Source of the DNA: Acidobacteriota bacterium
GTDB lineage: Bacteria > Acidobacteriota > Blastocatellia > Pyrinomonadales > Pyrinomonadaceae
NCBI GenBank assembly: GCA_023436495.1
Contig: JAEZIT010000124.1
Span: forward strand, 1-45,301
Length of the DNA stretch: 45,301 nucleotides
Reading direction: 5' to 3'
The notes under the pieces were generated by a model that saw nothing but the letters and a program-made list of their open reading frames with translations, ran no database searches and was not told the origin of the DNA. Shown here one piece after another: positions 18,191 through 26,024 of the stretch; the stretch's first letter is position 1; the number at the start of each line of letters is the position of its first letter. The translations under genes and the position numbers were made by a program.

Positions 18191-19288
18191 TTACCGGTGG
18201 TGAACTCCGACGGCTTCGTCGACAGAAGCCATCCCTCTTCGGCGAAGGATCTCTGTGAGGCCGGAGTTAATGCTCTTGGCGAACGCGACGCCTTCGTAGA
18301 TAAAACCGGTATAGGCCTGAATGAGGGAGGCCCCGGCAGCGATCTTCGTAAATGCATCTTCGGCGGTGAAAATTCCGCCGACGCCAACGATCGGCAGCTT
18401 GCCGCCTGCATAACGATAAATGGCACGGATGACGTCGGTGGAGCGTTCGAACAAGGGCCGGCCGCTGAGGCCGCCGCTGCCGAATTTATCGTGGTTGGCA
18501 GTTTTAAGGCCTTCGCGGCTGATGGTCGTATTCGTCGCTATGATCCCCGATACTTCAAGCCGCAAGCATACGTCCGTGATCTTCTCGATCTCGCCCTCAG
18601 ACAGGTCAGGCGCGATCTTTACGAGCAGTGGCACATTTCGTCCGGCTTTGGCACCGAACTCTTTACCCCGTGACATGAGCGCGGCCAACAACTCTTCGAG
18701 GCTTTCCGAGCGTTGAAGTTCCCGCAAATTCGGCGTATTTGGCGACGAAACATTGACGGCGATGTAGTCCGCGACGGAATATGCAAGGTCAAAGCTAGCA
18801 AGATAATTCTCTATCGCCCGTTCGTTCGGCACATCTTTGTTCTTGCCGATATTTACGCCGACGACGCACCGGCGGTCTATATGCTTCAGTCGCTCGACAA
18901 CGCTCCCTGTCCCGTCGTTGTTAAATCCCAGCCGGTTTATGAGTGCTTGGTCCTGCGGCAAACGAAAAAGCCTCGGTTTCGCGTTGCCGGGCTGCGGATT
19001 GATCGTCACCGTCCCGACCTCAACAAACCCGAATCCGATCGCGGCTAATTGATCGACGACGGTTCCGTTCTTATCAAAACCCGCCGCCATCCCGAGCGGG
19101 TTTCGGAACGTAAGCCCGAATCGCTCTATAGGGGGAAGGTCGTCGATAGTAAATTTCTTCTCTGCAATGCGCCGCGCTGCGCGGGATGCAAGTCCAATAC
19201 GCAGCGAATTAATGCCGATCTCATGTGCTGTCTCTGCCGGTAGGCTAAACAACGCGGGCCTGATTAATTTTTCGTAAAGTCCTGCCAT
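18191..19288 (-). CDS. pyrD: Dihydroorotate dehydrogenase (quinone)
   Basis: The 365-residue protein is of class 2 length. An N-terminal helical region for membrane docking ('LYEKLIRPALFSLPAETAHE') is followed by the barrel: 'NPLGMAAGFDKNG', 'FVEVGTVT', 'NRLGFNNDG' and 'NVSSPNTPNLRELQ', which carries the catalytic Ser of class 2 enzymes, then 'GVGGIFTAEDA'. It oxidises dihydroorotate and passes electrons to quinone. The start 'MAGLYEKL' is chosen because an upstream start 41 codons away would run into the divergent pyrR gene. No strong ribosome-binding site precedes it. Confidence 0.95.
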   Translation of the reverse strand: MAGLYEKLIRPALFSLPAETAHEIGINSLRIGLASRAARRIAEKKFTIDDLPPIERFGLTFRNPLGMAAGFDKNGTVVDQLAAIGFGFVEVGTVTINPQPGNAKPRLFRLPQDQALINRLGFNNDGTGSVVERLKHIDRRCVVGVNIGKNKDVPNERAIENYLASFDLAYSVADYIAVNVSSPNTPNLRELQRSESLEELLAALMSRGKEFGAKAGRNVPLLVKIAPDLSEGEIEKITDVCLRLEVSGIIATNTTISREGLKTANHDKFGSGGLSGRPLFERSTDVIRAIYRYAGGKLPIVGVGGIFTAEDAFTKIAAGASLIQAYTGFIYEGVAFAKSINSGLTEILRRRGMASVDEAVGVHHR

Positions 19289-19313
19289 GCGCAAAAGGAT
19301 TAATGTTAAACGA

Positions 19314-19342
19314 TTTACGTTCGTTTTTGAATCGTGTAATAT
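19314..19342 (+). promoter_or_regulatory. Promoter candidate for pyrR-pyrB-pyrC
   Basis: TTTACG (19314-19319) and TAATAT (19337-19342) have a 17-base spacer in the 99-base divergent pyrD/pyrR gap. The predicted start near 19349 leaves a leader of about 38 bases, too short for the classical PyrR attenuator upstream of pyrR. Confidence 0.55.
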
Positions 19343-19387
19343 CCTTCTTTGAAGTTTGAATCGCTCTTTGTTACGATTTGCTTGCGA

Positions 19388-19957
19388 ATGGCTGACGAAA
19401 TCAACCTCCACGAAAAATCTAGGATCATGGATTCCGCCCGAATGGCTCGGGCGCTTTCGCGTTTAGCATCCGAGATAGTTGAGGAAAACCAGGGAGCCAA
19501 AGACTTGTATATCGTCGGCATACGCCGCCGCGGCGTACCGCTTGCGGAAAGGATCACCGACCGGATCGAAGAGCTCGAAGGGATAAGGCCTCTTTACGGC
19601 ATTTTAGACATCACCCTCTATCGCGATGACCTTTCGACCGTTGGCGCGAATCCGATAGTTAATCGTACCGAGCTCGATGAGGACATCGAAGGCAAGATCA
19701 TCGTTCTGGTGGACGACGTTCTGTATACAGGCAGGACCATCAGGGCCGCACTTGATCAATTGATGGATTTCGGCCGGCCCCGAAAGGTCCAACTCGCCGT
19801 TTTGATCGACCGCGGCCGCGAGCACCGCGAATTGCCGATACAGGCTGATTTTGTCGGGAAGTTCGTACCGACAAAGCAGACCGAGATAATAAAGGTCATG
19901 CTAAAAGAGTTTGACGACATTGAGGCGGTCGGCATTTTCGAAAAGCCGGCCGAATAA
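19388..19957 (+). CDS. pyrR: Bifunctional pyr operon regulator / uracil phosphoribosyltransferase
   Basis: The 189-residue protein has the PRPP-binding motif 'VDDVLYTGRT' (108-117), 'YIVGIRRRGVPLAERI' and 'DITLYRDDLS'. PyrR binds UMP and pyr mRNA to attenuate transcription, and can form UMP from uracil. The start 'MADEINLHEK' is preferred over a TTG 13 codons upstream because known PyrR proteins begin close to this point. No Shine-Dalgarno is visible. It leads pyrB and pyrC, with an intrinsic terminator directly after its stop codon. Confidence 0.93.
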   Translation: MADEINLHEKSRIMDSARMARALSRLASEIVEENQGAKDLYIVGIRRRGVPLAERITDRIEELEGIRPLYGILDITLYRDDLSTVGANPIVNRTELDEDIEGKIIVLVDDVLYTGRTIRAALDQLMDFGRPRKVQLAVLIDRGREHRELPIQADFVGKFVPTKQTEIIKVMLKEFDDIEAVGIFEKPAE

Positions 19958-19964
19958 ATTCCGG

Positions 19965-19993
19965 AAGCAAGGTTAAATGCCTTGCTTTTTTTT
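19965..19993 (+). terminator. Intrinsic terminator between pyrR and pyrB
   Basis: The stem AAGCAAGG / CCTTGCTT with a seven-base loop runs straight into TTTTTT. The T-run ends 11 bases before the pyrB ATG, so polymerase leaving pyrR meets it before pyrB-pyrC. It may be the terminator half of a PyrR-controlled attenuator, but I do not see a clear antiterminator in the 46-base gap. Confidence 0.75.
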
Positions 19994-20003
19994 GTGACCC
20001 AAG

Positions 20004-20996
20004 ATGGACAAACCGTTTCGCCGCAGAGATTTACTTGGTATCCGCGACCTGTCAGCCGCGGAAATTAAGGGCATTCTCGATACCGCCGAGAACTTCCGTG
20101 AAATAAATTCACGTGAGATCAAAAAGGTTCCGGCACTTCGCGGTAAGACCGTAATTAACCTATTTTTCGAATCATCCACGCGGACGCGAACATCTTTCGA
20201 GCTCGCGGCAAAGCGGCTGTCTGCAGATACTGTGAACATAAGCGTCTCGTCATCGAGCTTAAGCAAGGGCGAAACGCTGCTCGATACCGCTTTGAACCTG
20301 GACGCGATGGCTCCGGATTGCATTGTCGTCAGGCATTCAAGCGCGGGCGTGCCCCACCAACTGGCGAAGGTAAGTAAAGCGGCGATCGTAAACGCGGGTG
20401 ACGGCGCTAACGAACACCCTACGCAAGCTTTGCTCGACGCGATGACGATCCGCGAACATAAGAAGAAGATCAACGGCCTCGAAGTAGCGATCATCGGCGA
20501 TATTTTGCACAGCCGCGTCGCGCGCTCCAATATACATCTTCTGACAAAGCTCGGTGCCAAAGTCCGCGTTGCTGGCCCCGGGACGCTGGTCCCGTCGGAT
20601 TTTCAATTTTTGATCGGCCAGGGCAGAAAGCAAGAACACGATTCAGGATCTGAGAACGACAAATCCAGATCGCTAATCGTCGCGCCTCGGATCGAAGACG
20701 CTATCGAGGGCGCTGACGTAGTGATGATTCTCCGCATTCAGCGCGAACGCCAGGATTCAGCCTACTTCCCGACACTAAGCGAATATGCGATCCACTACGG
20801 ACTGACGAACGAGCGGCTTGACCTAGCAAAAAAGGACGCGATCGTCCTACACCCGGGACCGATGAACCGAGGCATCGAAATATCCTCAGAGGTCGCCGAC
20901 AGCTCCCGCTCATTGATCCTGGACCAGGTGAAATATGGTGTAACCGTAAGGATGGCAGTTCTATATCTCGCCACCGGCGGGAGCATGGGAAGTTAA
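20004..20996 (+). CDS. pyrB: Aspartate carbamoyltransferase catalytic subunit
   Basis: The 330-residue protein has the carbamoyl-phosphate motif 'STRTRTSFE' (58-66), 'RHSSAGVPHQLA', 'GDGANEHPTQALLD' and 'LHPGPMNRGIEI'. It makes N-carbamoyl-aspartate in pyrimidine synthesis. It is longer than the usual 305-315 residues because of a polar stretch near residues 208-225 ('GQGRKQEHDSGSENDKSRS') in the aspartate domain. The start codon follows a terminator T-run and has no Shine-Dalgarno. Confidence 0.95.
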   Translation: MDKPFRRRDLLGIRDLSAAEIKGILDTAENFREINSREIKKVPALRGKTVINLFFESSTRTRTSFELAAKRLSADTVNISVSSSSLSKGETLLDTALNLDAMAPDCIVVRHSSAGVPHQLAKVSKAAIVNAGDGANEHPTQALLDAMTIREHKKKINGLEVAIIGDILHSRVARSNIHLLTKLGAKVRVAGPGTLVPSDFQFLIGQGRKQEHDSGSENDKSRSLIVAPRIEDAIEGADVVMILRIQRERQDSAYFPTLSEYAIHYGLTNERLDLAKKDAIVLHPGPMNRGIEISSEVADSSRSLILDQVKYGVTVRMAVLYLATGGSMGS

Positions 20997-21004
20997 AAAA
21001 CTCT

Positions 21005-22288
21005 ATGAAATTGTTGATTGCAAACGGTCATTTGGTTGACCCGGCCGCGCCCGAAAATACCGGCATGAACGTTCTAATAGAAGACGGCCGCGTTTCCGCA
21101 TGGTTGAATCCCACTGAACCGCAGCCGGAGGATGTAGAAGTCTTTGATGCCAGCGGCCTACTTGTTGCCCCGGGCTTCATCGACATGCACGTCCACCTTC
21201 GTGAACCCGGGCACGAACATAAGGAAACGATCGCGACGGGCGTCGCGGCGGCGGTGGCCGGCGGCTGGACCAGCGTCTGCCCGATGCCCAACACAGATCC
21301 GATCAACGATAACGCGGCGATCACACGTTACATGATCGAACAGGCGGAACATGCAGGGCTCGCAAACGTCTTTCCAATAGGTGCGATCACAAAATCGTCG
21401 GATGGCAACGAACTTGCCGAAATGGGCGAAATGAAGGTTGCGGGTGCCGTCGCGGTGTCCGACGACGGCCGTCCTGTACCAAATTCGGGAATCATGCGGC
21501 GTGCGATGCAATATGCACGCGATTTTAATTTGCCTGTGATCGATCACTGCGAGGACAAATCGCTGTCCTCCGGCGGCGTTATGCACGAGGGCAAGGTTTC
21601 CCTGCTGCTCGGATTAAAAGGCATGCCGGCGCTTGCCGAAGAGATCGATGCTGTCCGCGACATCATCCTCGCCCGTGAGACCGGAGCCCACATCCATATA
21701 GCGCATGTATCTACAAAAGGAGCGATCGAGGCCGTCCGGCGCGCCAAGAACGAGGGTATCAACGTCACTTGCGAAGTGACACCGCATCACTTCACACTTA
21801 CTGACGCTGCCGTAGAAGGTTACGATACGAACACCAAAATGGCGCCGCCGCTAAGAAGCGACGAACACCTGGAAGCGGTATTGGAAGGCCTTAGGGACGG
21901 CACGATCGATGCGATCGCTACGGATCATGCCCCGCATCATTCCGATGAGAAGGCTCTCGAATACGACCGAGCCCCATTCGGGATAACGGGGCTGGAGACT
22001 GCGGTCGGACTGGCATTCACGGAACTGGTTCACAAAGGGATCATAGATCTGGTTCGTCTCGTCGAACTCTGTTCTGTCAATCCTGCCGCTATCTTTGGTT
22101 TAAAAGGACGTGGAACACTCGCTCCCGGCTCGTACGCCGACGTTACGGTCCTCGATCCGGATCTTTCGTGGACGTATCACAATTCAGAATCTCGTTCTAA
22201 ATCAAAGAACTGCCCGTTCGACGACCGGGAGTTCCTGGGTGCCGCCGTGGCGACGATCGTTGGCGGAAGGTTAGTTTACCGGCGATAG
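21005..22288 (+). CDS. pyrC: Dihydroorotase
   Basis: The 427-residue protein is a type I dihydroorotase. It has the metal-binding 'DMHVHLREPGHEHKE' (H62, H64), 'DHCEDKSL', 'IHIAHVSTKGAIE', 'VTPHHFTL' and 'ATDHAPH'. It closes carbamoyl-aspartate to dihydroorotate, the step before PyrD. It starts 8 bases after pyrB, so translation is probably coupled. The C-terminus has 'SKNCPFDDREFLGAAVATIV', normal for the family. Confidence 0.95.
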   Translation: MKLLIANGHLVDPAAPENTGMNVLIEDGRVSAWLNPTEPQPEDVEVFDASGLLVAPGFIDMHVHLREPGHEHKETIATGVAAAVAGGWTSVCPMPNTDPINDNAAITRYMIEQAEHAGLANVFPIGAITKSSDGNELAEMGEMKVAGAVAVSDDGRPVPNSGIMRRAMQYARDFNLPVIDHCEDKSLSSGGVMHEGKVSLLLGLKGMPALAEEIDAVRDIILARETGAHIHIAHVSTKGAIEAVRRAKNEGINVTCEVTPHHFTLTDAAVEGYDTNTKMAPPLRSDEHLEAVLEGLRDGTIDAIATDHAPHHSDEKALEYDRAPFGITGLETAVGLAFTELVHKGIIDLVRLVELCSVNPAAIFGLKGRGTLAPGSYADVTVLDPDLSWTYHNSESRSKSKNCPFDDREFLGAAVATIVGGRLVYRR

Positions 22289-22303
22289 CGTACACGAGGC
22301 ATT

Positions 22304-23545
22304 CTATTGCGACCCGTCGTTCGGGGGCGTGTAGGTCTTTCTGCCGACGATCTTGTAGTCCGTCCGCCCTTGGATCTCGATCGAAAGCTTTCGAAGTTTA
22401 CCGTCACGGTTAGCATTTGTCGGGTAGTATCCAATCAGATAGCGTTCTGCCAAATTATTGAAAATATTGTTATAAACGTCGTTTGCTCGTTCGGGTGTCT
22501 CCAAGTATTGCGATAATCCGCCTGTCGAATTGGCGATCTCAGATATTGCCTCTTCGTCACGAGAACGGGCATCCGCCCACAGATTCGCGTACCGCCTTTT
22601 ATGGTCCTTATTAGGCTTGCCCTTTGTTACTTTCTTAACATCCTTGATCGACATATATAGCTGTTCCGCACGCTCGATCTCTAGGATCGCCTGTTCACTT
22701 CGGTCGTCGCCGGAAAGCCTCGACATTCCGGGGCCGGGAATAACGGTATAAACAGTTACGCCGGAACGTTCGGCCGCGGCACGTATCTCTTTCGCGCTAA
22801 TACTGACCGGGCTGCGCTCCAGAGCTTGTTTTGGAAACTCGTCGCCGTCGGTCTGAAAAATAACTATAGGGCGCATCTCGTCGCCCCGAAACATCTCATT
22901 CAGTACGGCTAACAGGGCGCTGCATTGTTTACTCAAACCCAATTTCCCCGCGAAAGTGTCCGCGGCCAGCTTATCAAGCACCGATTTTAACTGCGTTTTA
23001 TCCGAAGTAAAGCCCGACAAGATCTCGACGTCGTCTGTAACGATCGCGAGCCGGTCGTTCGGATTGAGTTTATCGATCAGCACCTTGGCCGCCTCGAGGC
23101 TATTTTGAATGTACGGAAGCTGGCTGCTGCTGTGATCCAAGACGAGCACAATAGATCGCGGAACATGGGAACTTTCCGAACCGATAGCAAATAGGGCAAC
23201 TTCTTGCGCGACGCCGTCTTCGAACACGCGAAACGCAGACCTGCTGAGCCCGTGTATTGGACGGTCGTTCTTGTCCATCACCATAATGTCCGCCGCGACC
23301 AGCACCGTGTCGACGGTGATTGCATCAGGATCGGCTGGAACCGCGGGCGGTCGCACATACACGGACAGGTCCGGCTGCCGCCTCCTTTCCTGGCGCTCCT
23401 TTCTTACTTTCTTTATAAGGCTCGAACCGAATGTTCCGCCCTGCGGCTGCATACCGTCGGCGGCCTGTGCGAATATTCTGCCGTAATCCTGTAATACCGC
23501 CGTCGCGGCCATTGATAAGAAGATCGCGATCATTTTTCGTTGCAT
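22304..23545 (-). CDS. Secreted VWFA-related domain protein
   Basis: The start at 23545 follows AGGAGTACTGGAA; a longer frame adds 26 unlikely residues. The 413-residue product has an N-terminal signal sequence (about 1-28) and a basic stretch ('KKVRKERQERRRQ', 45-57). A pre-domain 'SRSAFRVFEDGVAQEV' is typical of acidobacterial VWFA-related proteins. A VWA domain starts at 'SIVLVLDHSSSQ', with the DxSxS metal-site motif at 137-141. The tail 'LAERYLIGYYPTN..RDGKLRKLSIEIQG' is also standard. The role is unknown, probably protein-protein contacts outside the membrane. It converges on pyrC with only 15 bases between. Confidence 0.88.
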   Translation of the reverse strand: MQRKMIAIFLSMAATAVLQDYGRIFAQAADGMQPQGGTFGSSLIKKVRKERQERRRQPDLSVYVRPPAVPADPDAITVDTVLVAADIMVMDKNDRPIHGLSRSAFRVFEDGVAQEVALFAIGSESSHVPRSIVLVLDHSSSQLPYIQNSLEAAKVLIDKLNPNDRLAIVTDDVEILSGFTSDKTQLKSVLDKLAADTFAGKLGLSKQCSALLAVLNEMFRGDEMRPIVIFQTDGDEFPKQALERSPVSISAKEIRAAAERSGVTVYTVIPGPGMSRLSGDDRSEQAILEIERAEQLYMSIKDVKKVTKGKPNKDHKRRYANLWADARSRDEEAISEIANSTGGLSQYLETPERANDVYNNIFNNLAERYLIGYYPTNANRDGKLRKLSIEIQGRTDYKIVGRKTYTPPNDGSQ

Positions 23546-23688
23546 TTCCAGTACTCCTTCGGCGGATCGGCCCTCCGCTCCCTTCCCTTGAATTCGAAGG
23601 CCCGGCCCGCCGCGGATCTGCAATTTTCATTAGTAGGCCAACTGCTGCCCGCGCCGCCGAAAACTGCACATTATGATTATCAAAACGC

Positions 23689-23883
23689 CTAACGGAATGC
23701 GGCAGCTGCGCCGACGACAATCTCTCCCGCGTTGGAAAAGAGCCCGGGAGCTGCCTTATAAGCAAAGCAGATCAGTTGATACGAAACGAACGCGATCAAG
23801 ACAAGGGCAAGCAATTCCGCTCCCACCTCGACAGCAGCGTCCAGATCCTCGGATTGATTGCTATGCACGATACTGTTTTTCAT
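23689..23883 (-). CDS. Small single-pass membrane protein
   Basis: A very strong ribosome-binding site (GGAGGTGAAT) lies directly before this ATG, which argues for a real gene rather than the longer frame starting at 23937. The 64 residues have an acidic N-terminus ('NQSEDLDAAVEVG'), a transmembrane stretch ('AELLALVLIAFVSYQLICFA') and a small-residue tail ('GEIVVGAAAAFR'). It resembles no family I know. It follows another small gene by 60 bases and precedes the VWFA-related gene by 143 bases, on the same strand. Confidence 0.55.
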   Translation of the reverse strand: MKNSIVHSNQSEDLDAAVEVGAELLALVLIAFVSYQLICFAYKAAPGLFSNAGEIVVGAAAAFR

Positions 23884-23943
23884 ATTCACCTCCGATGCGG
23901 ATACCGCAGCCCGGCCCCAGGCGGGAGATTGCCGCAACTATCG

Positions 23944-24180
23944 TCAGGGACGACGGCATTTTTCACAATCCGACCGGCAGTGCTTTGAAACACCCGTAGT
24001 TTTATCTAGATACCGAATCGCGTCTGTCGTACGGAAGACCGAGCATCCTGAAAACCGCTGTGCACCGCAATCATTTGTGGCGGCAAAAATCTCTACACCG
24101 GCGAATGCGAAGCGGGCGAGGAACGCGAAATTGATTGACGTGACGTGAAATGGGAGCAAAGTGAGGATTGCTCGTTTCAT
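23944..24180 (-). CDS. Small exported or membrane protein with Cys-rich tail
   Basis: The start is supported by CGGAGGCAACC right before the ATG. The 78-residue product begins 'MKRAILTLL' with a hydrophobic first part to about residue 34 (signal peptide or anchor, 'FAFAGVEIFA'). A tail with six Cys follows ('NDCGAQRFSGCSVF', then 'KHCRSDCEKC'). Cys pairs in an exported tail could form disulfides or bind a metal. No family recognised. It is divergent from the winged-helix gene at 24428 and likely co-transcribed with the small membrane protein downstream. Confidence 0.5.
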   Translation of the reverse strand: MKRAILTLLPFHVTSINFAFLARFAFAGVEIFAATNDCGAQRFSGCSVFRTTDAIRYLDKTTGVSKHCRSDCEKCRRP

Positions 24181-24245
24181 GGTTGCCTCCGAATGCCGCT
24201 TTCAGCGGATTCAGCTGTGACCCGGGTGTTCGGGCCAAAAAAATG

Positions 24246-24274
24246 TTGTCACAACGGCCGCCGGGTAATATAAT
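24246..24274 (+). promoter_or_regulatory. Strong promoter candidate with palindromic -35 region
   Basis: TTGTCA (24246-24251) and TATAAT (24269-24274) are 17 bases apart. The -35 is embedded in GTTGTCACAAC (24245-24255), an 11-base palindrome, which would suit a repressor. The transcript would start near 24281 and give a leader of about 147 bases before the winged-helix gene at 24428. Confidence 0.6.
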
Positions 24275-24427
24275 CGGTGCATTCGACAGACTTGCGATCC
24301 ACCGGCGAGGGTACGCCAGCGGCCGTCACCGCTCTCTTTTTAAGAGGAAAGCAGATTATCGGAACCGGACCGACAATGTCTTTGAAAAATTTTCCCTTTT
24401 TCTTCCATTTTTTCTCCCTTTGACGAT

Positions 24428-25063
24428 ATGGGGTCGAGCGGAAGAAAAATTTATGAATTCGGAAACTTCCGCCTTATCCCGGCGGACCGGTTGCTGCTCG
24501 CTGGCGAAACTCCTGTAAACCTTTCGAATAAAGCGTTTAGTGTTTTGGCTTATCTCGTCGAACAACACGGTCATCTAGTCGAAAAGCGCGAACTCCTCGA
24601 CAATCTATGGAAGGATTCGTTTGTCGAAGAATCTGCCGTTGCTCGGTGCATCTGGGCCATTCGGAATGCCCTTGGCGACGGACCGGAAAAACATGCATTT
24701 ATTCTGACCGTTCCGAAACGTGGTTATCGGTTCGTTGCTGACGTAAGAGTGATCGACGCAATAGACCTCCGTCGGAGAATCTCGGAGAGTGAACTTCCGT
24801 CGGGGTCCGTCCCGGTTCCTCGCCAGTCGGAATCGCGCCTTTGGGCATCGATCGAGAGTATTGAACTGGCCGGGCTTATTCCAACCGAACCGGGCTTGAA
24901 TCGAAACGGGGTGCCGATCGTTGCGGATCGTGCCACCAGCGATACCGAACGAGCGGACGCACTCCCTACCGTAAAAGACCGGCCGCACAAAGTTATTATT
25001 CTGGGGACCGTCCTTTTCGTCTCGGTTCTATTTGCTTCATTCCTCGCCTATCTGTTTTGGTAA
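24428..25063 (+). CDS. Membrane-anchored winged-helix (CadC-type) DNA-binding protein
   Basis: The protein has 211 residues. Residues about 7-105 form an OmpR/PhoB-type winged helix: 'IYEFGNFRLIPADRLLL', 'LSNKAFSVLAYLVEQHGHLV', 'KRELLDNLWKDSFVEES', and the wing 'ILTVPKRGYRFVADV'. A polar linker of about 80 residues is followed by one transmembrane helix at the very C-terminus (189-211). The DNA-binding head is thus cytoplasmic and tethered, as in CadC, but there is no periplasmic sensor domain, so signal sensing must use partners or the membrane itself. Start: an ATG with no clear Shine-Dalgarno. Confidence 0.88.
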   Translation: MGSSGRKIYEFGNFRLIPADRLLLAGETPVNLSNKAFSVLAYLVEQHGHLVEKRELLDNLWKDSFVEESAVARCIWAIRNALGDGPEKHAFILTVPKRGYRFVADVRVIDAIDLRRRISESELPSGSVPVPRQSESRLWASIESIELAGLIPTEPGLNRNGVPIVADRATSDTERADALPTVKDRPHKVIILGTVLFVSVLFASFLAYLFW

Positions 25064-25189
25064 TGTCTTTCAAACAATTCATCCTGCCTGAGTTCCGTTT
25101 TCACGCCCAAAAATGTTTCCGCTTCAAAACTGTCGTGGTAAAATACGCAGAATTTGATGTTTACAGACATTTGAGGAGACGCCTTAACA

Positions 25190-25966
25190 ATGGAATTACT
25201 CATGGATCCACAGGTTTGGATCGCCTTTCTGACACTTACGGTGCTCGAGCTCGTGCTTGGTATCGACAACGTTATTTTCATCTCGATCCTCGCCTCCAAG
25301 CTTCCCAAGGAAACTCAGCAGCGTGCCCGTGTCATCGGCCTGTCGATGGCGCTTGTAATGCGGGTGATATTGCTGTTCTCGCTTTCCTGGGTGATGGGCC
25401 TCACGGCGCCCCTATTTACAATATTGGAGCAGGAGATATCAGGCCGTGATCTGATCCTATTGATCGGCGGACTGTTCCTGATCTGGAAGTCTACGCACGA
25501 GATCCACGGATCGCTCGAAGGCGAAGAGGGACGTGAAGTAAAAAAGGCCTATTCCTCATTCACGAGTGTGATCATACAAATAACCCTGCTCGATATCGTA
25601 TTCTCGCTCGATTCCGTCATTACGGCGGTCGGGATGGTCAGCGATCAGTTCGGTGATGCAGGGATATGGATCATGATCAGCGCTGTCGTCATCTCGATCA
25701 TCGCGATGATGCTGTTCGCCGGCCCGATCGGCGAATTTGTCCACCGCCATCCGACGATCAAGATGCTTGCTCTGTCGTTTCTGCTGCTTATCGGATTTAC
25801 ACTTATCGCCGAAGGCCTCGATATCCACATCCCGAAGGGCTATATTTATTTCGCAATGGCATTTTCGGTAATGGTCGAGTTCTTGAATATGAGGCTAAGA
25901 AGAAAACCAGAGAAACCGGTCGAGCTCCACGACAAGTTTCATACGTCGGAGGCCCCAGTTTCGTGA
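25190..25966 (+). CDS. TerC family integral membrane protein
   Basis: The 258-residue protein has about seven hydrophobic segments and the TerC hallmarks 'LELVLGIDNVIFISILASKL' and 'LLDIVFSLDSVITAVGMV', where the membrane Asp residues probably bind metal ions. Family members export Mn2+ or help metal loading of secreted proteins, and were first linked to tellurite resistance. GAGGAG lies 10-15 bases upstream. A terminator follows directly. Confidence 0.92.
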   Translation: MELLMDPQVWIAFLTLTVLELVLGIDNVIFISILASKLPKETQQRARVIGLSMALVMRVILLFSLSWVMGLTAPLFTILEQEISGRDLILLIGGLFLIWKSTHEIHGSLEGEEGREVKKAYSSFTSVIIQITLLDIVFSLDSVITAVGMVSDQFGDAGIWIMISAVVISIIAMMLFAGPIGEFVHRHPTIKMLALSFLLLIGFTLIAEGLDIHIPKGYIYFAMAFSVMVEFLNMRLRRKPEKPVELHDKFHTSEAPVS

Positions 25967-25974
25967 CGATGGCA

Positions 25975-26006
25975 AAAGACGGTCCTCGCGGCCGTCTTTA
26001 TTTTTT
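25975..26006 (+). terminator. Rho-independent terminator after the TerC gene
   Basis: The stem AAAGACGG / CCGTCTTT with a nine-base loop is followed by ATTTTTT. It begins 9 bases after the stop codon. Confidence 0.87.
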
Positions 26007-26024
26007 GCGAAAGCTAGAATATTT

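Noticed and set aside
19343..19387. PyrR attenuator in the pyrR leader
   Set aside because: Only about 38 bases lie between the predicted start and the ATG, with no terminator hairpin.
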